Origin: Sesamum alatum | Taxonomy: Eukaryota > Streptophyta > Magnoliopsida > Lamiales > Pedaliaceae | NCBI GenBank assembly: GCA_034509735.1 | Contig: JACGWO010000002.1 | Span: 21,561,636 to 21,625,635 of the forward strand | Direction of reading: 5' to 3' | Length of the DNA stretch: 64,000 bases | In this document: piece after piece, positions 52,777 to 64,000 of the stretch | How positions within the stretch are numbered: the first letter of the stretch is position 1 | Layout: the number at the start of each line of letters is the position of its first letter | Position numbers and translations under genes: made by a program | The notes under the pieces: generated by a model | What the model saw: the letters and a program-made list of their open reading frames with translations, nothing else | Told to the model about the DNA's origin: nothing | Database searches by the model: none

Positions 52777-54596
52777 ATCTACATTAATGAAAATGTAAAG
52801 CAGAAATTAGCAGATGATGGTAATATTATTGTTCAAGTTGAAGACTTGGTCTTTTAGTCTTTAACCCTCCCACTATTTATACGAAAGTCCGCCACTCTCA
52901 AGCGGAGTTTCGGGAAACCATTTCCTAGTGGGCTTGGGATCCACAAGCGTAATCTCCATGCCCCGCTTTTACGATTCACATGAAAAAGACCTTGTGGGAG
53001 ATATCCAATATCATTCTCATCCAATGAGATTCCCAAGATATTTTGCCTCACGTATTCACATGGTCCCGAGGACTCCAAGCGAAACATGTTACTCAGTGTT
53101 AGGCTCGACCCATCAACCAAATCATGCCTCAAACTATCGCCCCCCACGACTCGTGAGACAGGGAAACAGCGAGCGCAGTCTTTTTTGTTCACAACAATAG
53201 TGCAGCTTTCCCCTATTCCAAGTGTGCCACGACTCGTGAGACCACACTTGGGTAGTGGTAGCTTCCTCACCACATTGCTGTGGATGGAAGGCTCGGATAG
53301 ACCAAAATACCATTTTGATCCAAGTCCGTTCTGGGCCTAATATTAAATTTGGTCCAACCAAATGAGAGTTTGTGTATGACCGAGACCTCATGACATTATT
53401 GTGTTTTAGCATGCATAAATATCCAATATTTAAAGCGATAAATAAATACGCCGCATGCAAAAACATAGCATACCCCTGTTAGGATGATCACAAGCCCAAC
53501 CTATGCGACCCACTGAGCCCGCAGTGAGTCTATGGTCTGTCTAGGGTGGTCCTAAATTATTACAATAATAATAAACCCATTGTCATTTCAATGGGCCTTG
53601 AAGTGCTTCTTGTTTCACGCCTTGATGCTCCTCCTTGCGGTCTCCGACTCCAATTGCTTGTTGAAATTGAAACCTCACCAATCCTATCCACTCTCATTAC
53701 AACTGAAAGTAATACATCGGTAATAATGAAAACAAGCCTTAACATCATGAGGCTGAAAATACGGGAGATGATAGTCCCAAAAACAAAAGGCACGCAGGCC
53801 CCACCCAACAGAAAATAAATAAACATTCATTCATCCATACACAAGGTCTACGGCTTTGTGATCATCCCATGTTGATTCCATCAACTCACATATAACATAA
53901 TTATTCCAAATAATCATGCAATAAAAGCCAATGGATATTCCAAATATCCAAGTGATGTCCAACATCACAAAAGCATAAACATATAAATAATATGCAAAAT
54001 TCAAATTTCAAATTTAATGGACATTTTACACAATGCATCCAATGCATATATTAATCCCAAATTAAGTAAGCAAAATTAATCCAAGGAATAATCCAATTAT
54101 TCCAAAATCAAAAATGCAAAATTAATATATTTTCAGAATATTGTGCAGAAAATACAGAAAATTGAATTTTCCGGAAAAAGTCAAAAAACGGCACAAAACG
54201 GCCCAACCGTTGTGCTGGCCGGCCACCCGCGCACACAGTGCAGCGCGCGCGCGCGCAGGCTCAGCGGCCGGCTCCGCACAGCGCGGCGCGTGCGCCTGTG
54301 CACAGCATCCGCGCGCCCCTGCACGCGGCCGCTGCCGACCGATCCCAATTTTTTTTTTTTTAAAAACTGTTTCAACACTATAACATTAATATTATTCTGA
54401 AAATAAGCATGCAATTTTAGATCCAATCTAACAAAAGTAAGCATGCCAAAAGTCCATTAAATCCAAACAATTGAATCATCATATTGTTCATATATTTATG
54501 TAATCTAACATGCCAATAAAGCCATTTAAAAGCAAGTAGATCATGCCAAACACATAGATCTATGCCCCTTACATCGAACCGGGCTCTGATACCACT
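52582..54596 (-). mobile_element. B4, 5' part of a family B interior
   Basis: Minus strand. Only the first 65 gag codons (52582-52776), leader and primer-binding site (54582-54594) remain. The rest is lost at the E fragment. Leader landmarks: twin hairpins at 53227-53240 and 53144-53157, structured domain 53485-53870, CpG island 54200-54347. Confidence 0.9.
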
Positions 54597-56823
54597 TGAA
54601 GGACAAGCGGATCCGCCCGGGGAGCGCGAGCGGAAGCGAGAAAAGCGAGAAATTGTGCGTAAATTTAAATCAAATTCAAAATACGCGAATCCCAAGGGGT
54701 GTACCCTTGGGTGCTCAACCGGGCGTTCGATGTAGGATGTGTAAATATTAAAAATATATTTAAGCACATAGGGCATAGATATATAAATGAAATCAATCAA
54801 AGCGTAATAAACCGTTACCTTTGATTGTTTAGCGTATGCTCCCGGCTACTTGCGTTGTTCCTTCTCCGGAATGCTCACGAAATCCAAACGTATGGATTCT
54901 CCAAAGGTGATCCACACCACACCGGAAGAAACTCACGTTCTTCTTGCTAGAAAAGAACGGGTTTAGAAGGAATCGGTTTAAGAGAAGAACACTATGAATT
55001 AGTGTTCTCTTAAACTTACTTTGTTCTCTTTCTTGATTCAAAATCAAGTGAAGAACACAAGTGTAAGAGAGGGAGGGAGCACGAAAATTGAGAGAGATGA
55101 GAGGATTTTTTGTCTTCTCTTTTTCCTAGAAAAAGATGAATAATGAATCACTTATGCTTGGTGTTGTATATTCTAATATATATACATAATTAATATGATT
55201 ATTGGAATGTGTCTAGGTTCATCCAAGGATGTTTAGATTCATTCCAATCAATCACCATCAATTCCTCAATCAAGCCTACCAAAATTTATGGTATGATCAA
55301 ATCATACCAAAAGGGAAGAGCTTGATTGGAGTTCATTTGTCTCTTCCCAAAAGAGATAAGTCAACATACCACCTAGCATGAAACATGGCTGATTTTGCTT
55401 CCTCCAAGGGAGCGTGTCGGCCATGTTTAATTAAGGAAAGAAGTCCAACTTCTTCCCATTCCAAATTAGGAATTATTTCTCCTCTCAGGTATAATTCAAC
55501 GGACCGGGTTTTATCGTAATCCAATTACGACGAACCCAACATTAAATCCAATTTAACGTCCATTTAAATTATTCCCGTTGATCTTTTAATCCAATTAAAA
55601 GATCCAACATCTGAACGTTTCAACTTTCCATTTTTAATTGAAAATCCAATTTACCGATTAAACGAAAGTCCGATACAATATCGGCCCGTCCATCCAATGG
55701 ACTTTCCCTTAAGTAATCCAATTACTTATTTTATCCTTCGAGATTGACTCCAAGTCGATCTCTCAACCTCCTCGGTGATTTGTGTGTGACCCTTTAGGTT
55801 TACCCTCAGCTAGACTTGGGCCCGTGTCCCACAAGGGCCCGTTACCATAGGTGGCCGTCTAGCAACGGTCCATGGCACTAGAGACTAGGTGAATTGGCGT
55901 GAACATTTAGGCGCCGATTCCGTACGGGTACGATCCTTTCGTCTACCATCTCCCGGCCTTAGTCTAGGGTATGGAATTGGGCGTCGGTTCCCATCCTTGA
56001 CTAGGCATCTATACTTAATACTCGAGACCACATATGCTTCTTTGCGTCGACACAGGAAACCACTCCCTGTTCGACCTACTACTGTGGCCACAGCTTCAAA
56101 CAGCATGAACGCGTCTCCGAGTGCATGGAGATACCTCTGTCACATGCTGACAGGGGACGGATCCTCTTCTTGGAATCCACCGTCCTCGCTACACATTCCG
56201 ACTGCACTGGACAAGGCTTATAATGATCATCTTACAGAATGATCACCTCTCGCCAGATCCAAGATACAGCCGTCCTGTGCACGTGACTGCCATGATTCCT
56301 CAAGTCTGAGGATTACTCCCGTACTATCGGAACCGGGGAATCCAATCATACCGACCAAGCCTCCAAGGCTTCAATATGATGATCCCCGCGAGTCAGTCCA
56401 GTCGGCTCGACCCCAGTCGACCAACCCATCAAGATCGTGTAGGTGTCCCACGCCTGTCGTCGATGAAACACGGCACTCATCCAATGAACACGACTCTTGA
56501 TGCAAGTCTCAATAGGACTCTCGATGCCCTGTCTCGAGGTCCTCGACTTGGAACGTTTCAGACCCAACTCTTAATCAGTTGGTTTCATGACCACCATCCA
56601 ATGCATAGCCCAACTGCACGAGTTGTTATCCATGGTCTATGGGCTTTGTTGCGATATAAGTTAAACACCATTTTTACAAATGTAAGATGAGCGCAACAAA
56701 GAAGGTACCATTGCTGACGAATACTCATCTTATTAATCACATAATAATATTACATTCACATCAAGTTGTCGGATAGGTTACAAATTGTCAAACCTATTGG
56801 CTTTCTGGTCACCTATTCCAACA
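54597..56823 (-). repeat. LTR shared by B4 (5') and B5 (3')
   Basis: 2227 bp, full length, TGAAGGACAAGCGG to CCTATTCCAACA in plus-strand reading. A primer-binding site lies on its left and a polypurine tract on its right (56824-56836). This is the mirror arrangement of the shared B1/B2 LTR. Confidence 0.95.
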
Positions 56824-56924
56824 ATCTCCCACTTGACCTAAAGCCAATCACCCATTGACCTCGAACCTCTTATTCAGATGGTGAGTATGGGCAACTTGCG
56901 ACATGGGCTTAGCAAGTGGATCTG

Positions 56925-57140
56925 CTATGTTTTCTGCGGAGCTGACTCGGTCCCTCGAACGTCACTCCTGCTATCCATCCCTCTACGTAGATGGTAGCGT
57001 CTAAGAATATGCTTGGATTGTGATGAGATCTCGGTTCCTGCTAGCGCTATCGTCCCGTTGTTATCATAAAAGATAATTACAGGCTTAGCAATGCTAGGTA
57101 CTACATCCAACCCTTGGATGTAGCTAATCAACCAAACCAC
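56925..57140 (-). pseudogene. B5 RNase H C-terminal part
   Basis: YIQGLDVVPSIAKPVIIFYD, then DNNGTIALAG, SKHILRRYHLRRGM and a broken end. Confidence 0.8.
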
Positions 57141-57203
57141 TCCTTAGCAGCTTCCAAAGCCACTATGTATTCAAAACTCTATGGTGGAGTCCACCATGGT
57201 AGC

Positions 57204-57824
57204 CTACTTGGAACCCTTCCAAGTAACCACGCCACCATTAAGTCTGAACACATAACCAGACTGAGACTTGGCATCATCATCATCCGACTGGAAGCTAGCG
57301 TCGCTATAGCCTTCCAGTATCAACTCTCCACCGCCGTAGATCAAGAACATGTCCTTAGTCCTTTTTAGGTACTTCAAGATAGTCTTGACTGCACTCCAGT
57401 GTGCCTCCCCGGCACACGACTGATATCGACTTGTTACCCTCAAAGCGAAAGCCACATCAGGTCTAGTGCATTGAACAACATACTGTATGCTGCCTACGGC
57501 TGAAGCATAGGGGATGTCCAACATCCTTTTAAGCTCCTCATCAGTCTTAGGAGACTGCTTCTTGGATAACTTAATTCCATGCCTCATGGGAAGGAATCTT
57601 CGTTTTGAATTCTCCATCTTGAATCTCTTCAAGACTTTCTTAATGTACGAGGACTGGACCATTCCTAACATCCTTTTAGATCTATCCCTGTAGATCTTGA
57701 TGCCAAGGATGTAGGATGCCTCACCCATATCCTTCCTGGAGAATTGTGTTGACAACCAAGCTTTAGTGGTACCCAACATCTTAGCATCATTCCCAATGAG
57801 CAAGATGTCATCCACGTAAAGCAC
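57204..57824 (-). pseudogene. B5 RT palm/thumb and RNase H start
   Basis: 206 codons from LYVDDILLIGND through YASAVGSIQYVVQCTRPDVA and RYQSCAGEAHWSAV (the codons missing in B1 and B3 are present) to EGYSDASFQSDDDDAKSQSG. It ends at the family amber after GSK (57204-57206). This is the best family B RT remnant, but the upstream RT deletion is present. Confidence 0.86.
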
Positions 57825-58510
57825 CAGAAACGCAACTGAGCTACCACTGATCTTCTTGTATACACAAGGATCGGACTCGTTCTTGATGAAATCATATCCC
57901 CGTATGACTTCATCAAAACGTATGTTCCAGCTTCGGGTTTAACCCCTTTTGGTGGATCTGCTAGGGTCCAAACCTTGTTTGTACCCATCGAGTCCATCTC
58001 GGATTTCATGGCCTCAAGCCATTTGTCCGAATCGATGTCCGACATCGCTTCTCCGTACGTCTTTGGCTCATTATCCAACTGACCGGTCAGGCCCAGAAAT
58101 CCATACCTATCAGGTGCATGGGATACTCTGGCCGACCTACGGAGGACTGGAACAATATCAGTGGGAACCACTGGCTCAGATGTCACTGCCGCCTCATGGG
58201 GTGCCTCACTTGATTCCTCAAGGAGCACCTCATCGCGTCGACTATCCGATGGAAAACCTTTTTCCAAGAACACTGCGTTTCGCGAGACAAAAACCTTTTG
58301 CTCGGAGGGATCATAGAAATAATACCCCGCAGTTTCTTTCGAATAGCCAATAAACCTGCATAAACTAGACCTTGAGTCCAGTTTATCTCCCATTAATCTC
58401 TTGACATATGCGGGGCAACCCCACACTTTCAAGTATTTGTAGGAGGCAGGCTTGCCATGCCATATCTCATATGGCGTCTGGGATACCCTTTTAGATGGCG
58501 CCAAGTTCAA
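57665..58510 (-). pseudogene. B5 integrase C-terminus, linker and RT start with shared deletion
   Basis: NLAPSKRVSQTPYEIWHGKP, SYKYLKVWGCPAYVKR, linker SARVSHAPDRYGFLGLTG, SDKWLEAMKSEMDSM, then VKPEAG and the ~345-bp RT deletion (junction about 57931-57936). Beyond it the frame is wrong. Confidence 0.86.
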
Positions 58511-58540
58511 AACTTTGGCCGCCGTCTCAAGAGCGTATCC

Positions 58541-59127
58541 CTAGAAGGAAAGGGGTAGTTCGGTAAAACTCATCATGGATCGGACCATGTCCAACAAGGT
58601 CCGATTCCTCCTTTCAGACACACCATTAAGCTGCGGTGTTCCAGGAGGGTCCACTGAGAGAGAATCCCATTCTCTTTTAGATAATCAGTAAACTCACCAC
58701 TCAAATACTCTCCACCCTCGGTCCGACCGAAAGGACTTTGATCTTTCGACCGGTTTGGTTCTCTACTTCAAATCTGTATTCCTTAAACCTTTCAAAGGCT
58801 TCAGACTTGTACCTCATCAGGTAAATATAACCATACCGTGAGTGATCATCGGTAAAGGTTATGAAGTACGAGTACCCACCTCTAGCCTGAGTATTTAGTG
58901 GACCACAGACATCTGTATGGATCAAATCCAACAGACCACTGGCTAGCGTACTTTGTCCAACAAAGGGTTTCTTGGTCATCTTTCCCTTTATACAGGATTC
59001 GCAGGTCGGTAGGTTGTCCAAATCGTCTATTTCTAGACTCTTTGAGTCCACCAACCTTCTTTATCCTATCTTTAGAGATATGACCTAACCCTCGCATGCC
59101 ATATCTGTGCGTTATTATGATCATCAC
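58541..59127 (-). pseudogene. B5 integrase core
   Basis: CESCIKGKMTKKPF, LIHTDVCGPLNTQARGG, TDDHSRYGYIYLMRYKSEAF are readable from 59054 down to about 58725, then an extra base breaks the frame near SVGPRVESI. The family amber lies at 58541-58543. Confidence 0.82.
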
Positions 59128-59887
59128 GTTTTCGTTTGTGTTCTGCAGTCATAATCCAATTAGACTGTTGAAGTATGTACAGACCGTTGACCAATGTACC
59201 AAGCAAATGAGAAATACCATCTTTGATAATGAAAAAACCGTTTTTTATTGATGGTAAATTCATATCCCTCCTTATCAAGGACCGGGATGAAAACAATATT
59301 TTAATCATGCTTGGTACATAGAAACAGTCGTTCAGTACAATCCTAACATGACTACTAATGGCTAACTCTAGTGATCCTACGGCCTCCCGCAGCAACGGCC
59401 TTGCCATCGCCTAGCCTCAGGATCATCTCATCCTTGGTTAGCCTTCTGCTTCTTTGCAGTGCCTACAAATCATTGCAGATGTGAGCACCACACCAGGTAT
59501 CCAATACCCATGAAGCAGAATTAGTAATCATATTAACTTCAACCAATAAACACACCTGGGTTGGGAGAGGAGTTGTGGGCACTCCCTCTTTCCAATGCCC
59601 TTTCCCTTGCAATGCATGCAGACATCATTTGCCTTGGATCGCTCAGAACCACGGGCCTTCCCTTTCCCTTTGCTCGGTCCAACCAGAGCAACAGGGACGC
59701 CTGGTGCGCGAGCAGGGGCCAACACCGTATTCCCTTTGCCCTTCTTCCTCTTGTCCAGCGTCCGGTGCTCTTGCCATTTGCCTTGGAGGTCGAAGCCTCT
59801 CCTATCAATACCACCGGGCGCCGACTTGTGTGTCATTGCCTCGTATTGGACCAGCATGTTGATCAACTCATGAATAGACTTTCTCAA
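59072..59887 (-). pseudogene. B5 gag C-terminus, nucleocapsid and protease
   Basis: Readable pieces: SIHELINMLVQYEAMTHKSA (to 59887), basic stretch, a knuckle with frameshifts (CMHCKGKG), WVLDTWCGAH-like protease site near 59500, and FYVPSMIK near 59310. Multiple one-base indels break the frames. Confidence 0.75.
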
Positions 59888-59904
59888 GTCCGTTCATGTT
59901 ATAG

Positions 59905-60146
59905 TTTAAGACATCGAAGCCAGTATGATACTGCGTACTTTCCGGTTTCCTCATGCCATTTTCTCGAACGTCAAACGTTCTTCAGGCGTGGACCCCTCCA
60001 GTAAGTCGCTCGGTGGCGGCTCGTCCAAGACGTAGCCTTGGTTTCTCGAAATCGAGAACAATCCTCAGGTTCTCAGCCAGTCCGAGTAGTTTCGTTCCAT
60101 TGAATTTGTTAGTCTCAAGAATCCTGGTTAATGGGTTCTTAGACAT
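59905..60146 (-). pseudogene. B5 gag N-terminal part, shortened
   Basis: Start MSKNPLTRILETNKFNGTK at 60146, followed by frameshifts in the DWLRNLRIV region. About 330 bp of gag between the SIILASMS region and the C-terminus are missing near 59907. Confidence 0.78.
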
Positions 60147-62137
60147 ATCTACATTAATGAAAATGTAAAGCAAAAATTAGCAGATGATGGTAATATTATT
60201 GTTCAAGTTGAAGACTTGGTCTTTAGTCTTTAACCCTCCCACTATTTAATATACGAAAGTCCACCACTCTCAAGCGGAGTTTCGGGAAACCATTTCCGAG
60301 TGGGCTTTGGGATCCACAAGCGTAAACTCCATGCCCCGCTTTTACGATTCACATGAAGAAGACCTCGTGGGAGATATCCAATATCATTTTCATCCAATGA
60401 GATTCCCAAGATATTTTGCCTCACCTATTCGCATGGTTCCGAGGACTCCAAGCGAACCATGTTACTCAGTGTTTAGGCCCGACCCATCAACTAAATCATA
60501 CCTCTACTGTCGCCCCCCACGACTCATGAGACAGGGAAACTGCGAGCGCAGTCTTTTTGTTCACAACAATAGTGCAGCTTTCCCCGCTAGTCCAAGTGTG
60601 CCACGACTCGTGAGACCACACTTGGGTAGTGGTAGCTCCTCACCACATTGCTGTGGATGAACGCTCGGTGACAGACCAAAATACCATTTTTGATCCAAGT
60701 CCGTTCTGGGGCCTATATTTTAATTTGGTCCAACCAAATGAGAGTTTGTGTATGACCGAGACCTCATCACATTATTGTGTTTTAGCATGCATAAATATCG
60801 CAATATTTAAAGCGATAAATAAATATCGCCGCATGCAGAAAACATAGCATAACCCCTGTTAGGGATGATCACAAGGCCCAACTTATTGCGACCCACTGAG
60901 CCCGCATGAGTCTAATGGTCTGTCTAGGGTGGTCCTAAATTATTGACAATAATAATAAAAACCCATTGTCATTCCAATGGGCCTTGAAGTGCTTCTTGTT
61001 TCACTGCCTTGATGCTCCTTCTTGGGGTCTCCGACTCCAATTGCTTGTTAAAAATTAAAAACCTCACCAATCCTATCTACTCTCATTACAACTGAAAGTA
61101 ATACATCGGTAATAAAGAAAACAAGCCATTAACATCATGAGGCTAAAAATACGGGAGATGATAGTCCCCAAAAAAACAAGAGGCACGCAGGCCCCACCCA
61201 ACAGAAAAATAAATGATCATAACATTCACCATACATAAGGTCTAGGGCCTCTTGTGATCATCCCATGTTGATTCCCATGAACTCACATAAATAAATTATT
61301 TCCAAATAATCATCGCATAATATAACCAATGGATATTCCAAATACCAAGTGATGTCCAACATCAACAAAAGCATAAATTATACAAATAATTATGCACAAA
61401 ATTCAAATTTTAAATTTAATGGACATTTTAAAACAATGCAATCCAATGCATGTATTAATCCCAAAATTAATAAAGCAAATTTAATTCAAGGAATAATCCA
61501 ATTATCCCAAAATCCAAAATGCAAAATTAACAAATATTTTCAGAATATCGTGCAGAAATATACAGAAAAATCGAATTTACCGGAAAAAGTCAAAAAAAAG
61601 GCACAAAACGGCCCAGCCGCTGTGCTGGCCGGCCGTCCGCGCGCACACGGCAGCACCCGCGCGCGCTCTGTCCCGCGCGCTGGAGCAGCGCCGGCTGCGC
61701 ACAGCACTACAAATCGCGCGCGCGCCTATTAGTGCGCAGGCGCCCGCTTGCCAAATAGCGGCGCTGCCGGAGCCCAACCATGCAATACGGCTTCATGGGA
61801 GCCACATCATTGCGAATTTTGGGAGGACTTTCCCAACGCCCTTTTTTCTTGTTTTTCAAAAAAACCCCGGAGATGTTTCAGCACAATAACATTAATATTA
61901 TTCTGAAAATAAGCAAATGGTTTTTTTAAAAAAAAATTAATCAATTTTAATTATAATAGATCCAATCTAAACAAAATTGAGCATGCCAAAACATAACACA
62001 TGTCCATTAAATCCAAACAATTGAAATCATCATACATATTCATATATATTTATGTAATCTGAACATCCCAATAAAGCCATTTTAAAAGAAAGTAGATAAT
62101 GCCAAACACATAGATCTATGCCCCTTACATCGTACGG
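60147..62137 (-). other. B5 leader
   Basis: Noncoding. Twin hairpins at 60601-60614 and 60517-60530 (second has CTCATGAGTCGTGG on the minus strand), structured domain about 60862-61265, CpG island about 61605-61775. Many single-base insertions distinguish it from B3 and B4. Confidence 0.7.
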
Positions 62138-62152
62138 GCTCTGATACAACTT

Positions 62153-63899
62153 TGAAGGACAAGCGGATCTGCCCGGGAGGCGAGCGGAAGCGAGAAAAAA
62201 AGCACTGAGAAATTTGTGTAAATTTAAATCAAATTTCAAATACGCGAATCCCAAGAGGTGTACCCTTGGGTGCTCAACCGGGCGTTCGATGTAGGATGTG
62301 TAAATATTAAAACATATATTTAAACACATAGGGCATAGATATATAAATGAAAATCAATTGGCAAGCGTTAATTAAACCGTTACTTTAATTTGTTTTAGCG
62401 TATGCTCCCGATTTATTTAACTCCGCTACTAGCGTTGTTCATTAATTTTCTTCTTCCCATACATTATTCCATCTCACAAGGAATGCTCACGAAATCCAAA
62501 CGTATTGGATTCTCCAAGGTGATCCACCACCACAACGTTCTTTCTTGCTAGAAAGAACGGGTTTAGGAAGGAATCTCCGGTTTTAAGAGGAAAACACTAT
62601 GAATTAGTTTGTTCTCTTAAACTTATTGTTACTTTGTTTCTTCTTTGATTCAAAATCAAGTGAAACCACTTGAATTATTTATTTCATAACTAACACATTA
62701 TAGTGTAATCGGCAGATAGGGAGGAGGCAAGAAAATTGAGAGAGAGGAGAGGATTTTTGTCGTTCTCTCTTATATAGGAAAAAGATAAATAATGAATCAC
62801 TCGCTTGTGTGTGTATATTCTAATATATAAGTACATATTAATGTGATTATTGGAATGTGTCTAGGTTCATCCAAGGATGTCCTAGATTCATTCCAAAAAA
62901 ACAATCACCATCAATTCTTGAATCAAGCCTACCAAAATTTATGGTATGATCAAATCAATACCAAAAGGGAAGAGCTTTGATTGGCAGTTGATTTGTGTCT
63001 ATTTCCAAAAGAGATAAGTCAACATACCGGACCTAGTTTGTGTTGGCCTAGCATGAAACATGGCTGATTTTTGCTTCCTCCAGTGGGAGCGTGTCGGGCC
63101 ATGTTTAAATTAAGGAAAGAAGTCCAACTTCTTTCCCATTCCAAATGATGGAATTATTTCTCCTCTCGGAGTATAATTTTCTTTAACGGACCGGGTTTTA
63201 TCTGTAATCCAACATTACGAACCCGAATCCAACATTACAATCCAAATTTAACGTCCATGTTAATTTATTCCCCGTTGATCTTTTTAATCCAATTAAAAGA
63301 TCCAACATCTGAACGTTTCAAAACTTTCCATTTTTAATTGAAAAATCCAATTTACCGATTAAACGAAAGCCCGATACAATATCGGGGGACCGTCCCGTCC
63401 ATCCAATGGACTTTCCTTAAAGTAATCCAATTACTTATATTATTCCTTTGAGATTGACTCCAAGTCGATCTCTCAACCTCTCCGCCGTGATTTGTGTGTG
63501 TGAGAAACCCTTTAGGTTTACCCTCAGCTAGAACTTGGGCCCGTGTCCCACAAGGGCCCGTTACCATGGGTGGCCGTCTAGCAACGGTCCATGACAGTAG
63601 AGACTAGGTGAATTCTATCGGCCTTCGGGTGAACATTTAGGCGCCGATTCCGTACGGGTTACGATCCTTCCGTCTCCGTCTCCCGGCCTTAAAATCTAGG
63701 ATATGGAGATTGGGCGTCGGTTCCCATCCTTGACTAGGCATCTATGCTTAATACTCGAGACCACGTATGCTTCATTGCGTCGACACAGGAACCATTCCCT
63801 GTTCGACCTACCACTGTGGCCACAGCTTCAAACAGCATGAACGTGTCTCCGAGTGCATAGGAGATACCTCTGTCACATGCTGACAAGGGACGGATCCTC
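62153..63899 (-). repeat. 5' LTR of B5, truncated by A3
   Basis: Begins TGAAGGACAAGCGG and follows the family B LTR to GACGGATCCTC, where A3 begins. It contains filler insertions not present in other copies, for example near 62410-62490 and 63614-63627. Confidence 0.88.
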
Positions 63900-64000
63900 T
63901 GTTAGAATAGGTGACGATCAGAAAGTCAATGGTTTTGGCTGTTCTGAGAACCATTTACGTCATCTGTGAACAAGTAATATTATGTTAATGAATGTAGTAA
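63900..64000 (+). mobile_element. Start of a family A LTR (A3)
   Basis: TGTTAGAATAGGTGAC followed by sequence matching the first 100 bp of the A2 LTR, with a few small insertions. It is inserted into the B5 LTR; its target duplication cannot be tested because the window ends. Confidence 0.85.

Larger units (their letters stand above)
56824..62152 (-). mobile_element. Copia-type element B5 (family B) interior
   Basis: Minus strand. Polypurine tract 56824-56836, gag-pol pseudogene to 60146, leader to 62137, altered primer-binding site 62138-62150 (last bases ACAA instead of ACCA). Small insertions become frequent right of about 58,600 compared with B3 and B4. About 80 bp at 61770-61850 have no match in other copies. 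Confidence 0.92.

Overview
The window is plant nuclear repeat DNA made entirely of nested Ty1/copia LTR retrotransposons. I found no host gene, rRNA, tRNA gene or CRISPR array. A flowering-plant source is inferred from the primer-binding site TGGTATCAGAGCC (complement of plant initiator tRNA-Met), the copia order Gag, protease, integrase, RT, RNase H, LTRs of 2.0-2.3 kb, 5-bp target duplications and nesting. Species cannot be told.

Three related families are present. I call them A, B and E. Their LTRs all begin TGTTRGAATAGGTGACC; A and E end CTTTCA and B ends CTTCA. They share a polypurine tract ending AAGTGGGAGAT. Family A: A1 (about 630-8014, +), A2 (33891-44055, +, complete, TSD TAAAG, LTRs nearly identical) and A3 (63900-end, +). 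Family B: B1 and B2 on the + strand (8015-17958) and B3, B4, B5 on the - strand (44797-63899). Both B groups are tandem arrays in which neighbouring copies share LTRs. Family E: E1 (18661-28861, +, complete, TSD CTGAT), E2 (17959-18660 plus 28867-33541, -) and fragments at 1-~630 (-) and 52043-52581 (+). A GC-rich 1.07-kb solo LTR of another type (33542-33890 plus 44061-44784, TSD CATGG) is split by A2.

Nesting: the B1-B2 array abuts a break in the E2 3' LTR; A1 sits in the B1 leader; E1 sits inside the E2 LTR in the opposite orientation; the solo LTR sits in the E2 leader; A2 sits in the solo LTR; A3 sits in the LTR of B5.

Only E1 keeps an uninterrupted RT-RNase H frame. E2 keeps a long Gag-protease frame. 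Every B copy that retains the relevant region carries the same coding lesions: a stop in integrase, loss of about 345 bp of RT including the first catalytic Asp motif, and a stop in RNase H. Family A has only traces of gag-pol, yet A2 looks recent. Both A and B therefore look non-autonomous and mobilised in trans, plausibly by an E-like relative.

What the families share is RNA structure rather than intact protein. Leaders and LTRs hold many perfect inverted repeats, very often with a 3-nt spacer, and several have compensatory changes between families. The strongest are a pair of hairpins carrying CTCACGAGTCGTGG upstream of gag, a long-range leader stem with a 9-bp hairpin, and a hairpin near the LTR 3' end. 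Each leader with that segment also holds a 150-460 bp CpG-rich island. These are the best candidates for undescribed biology here.
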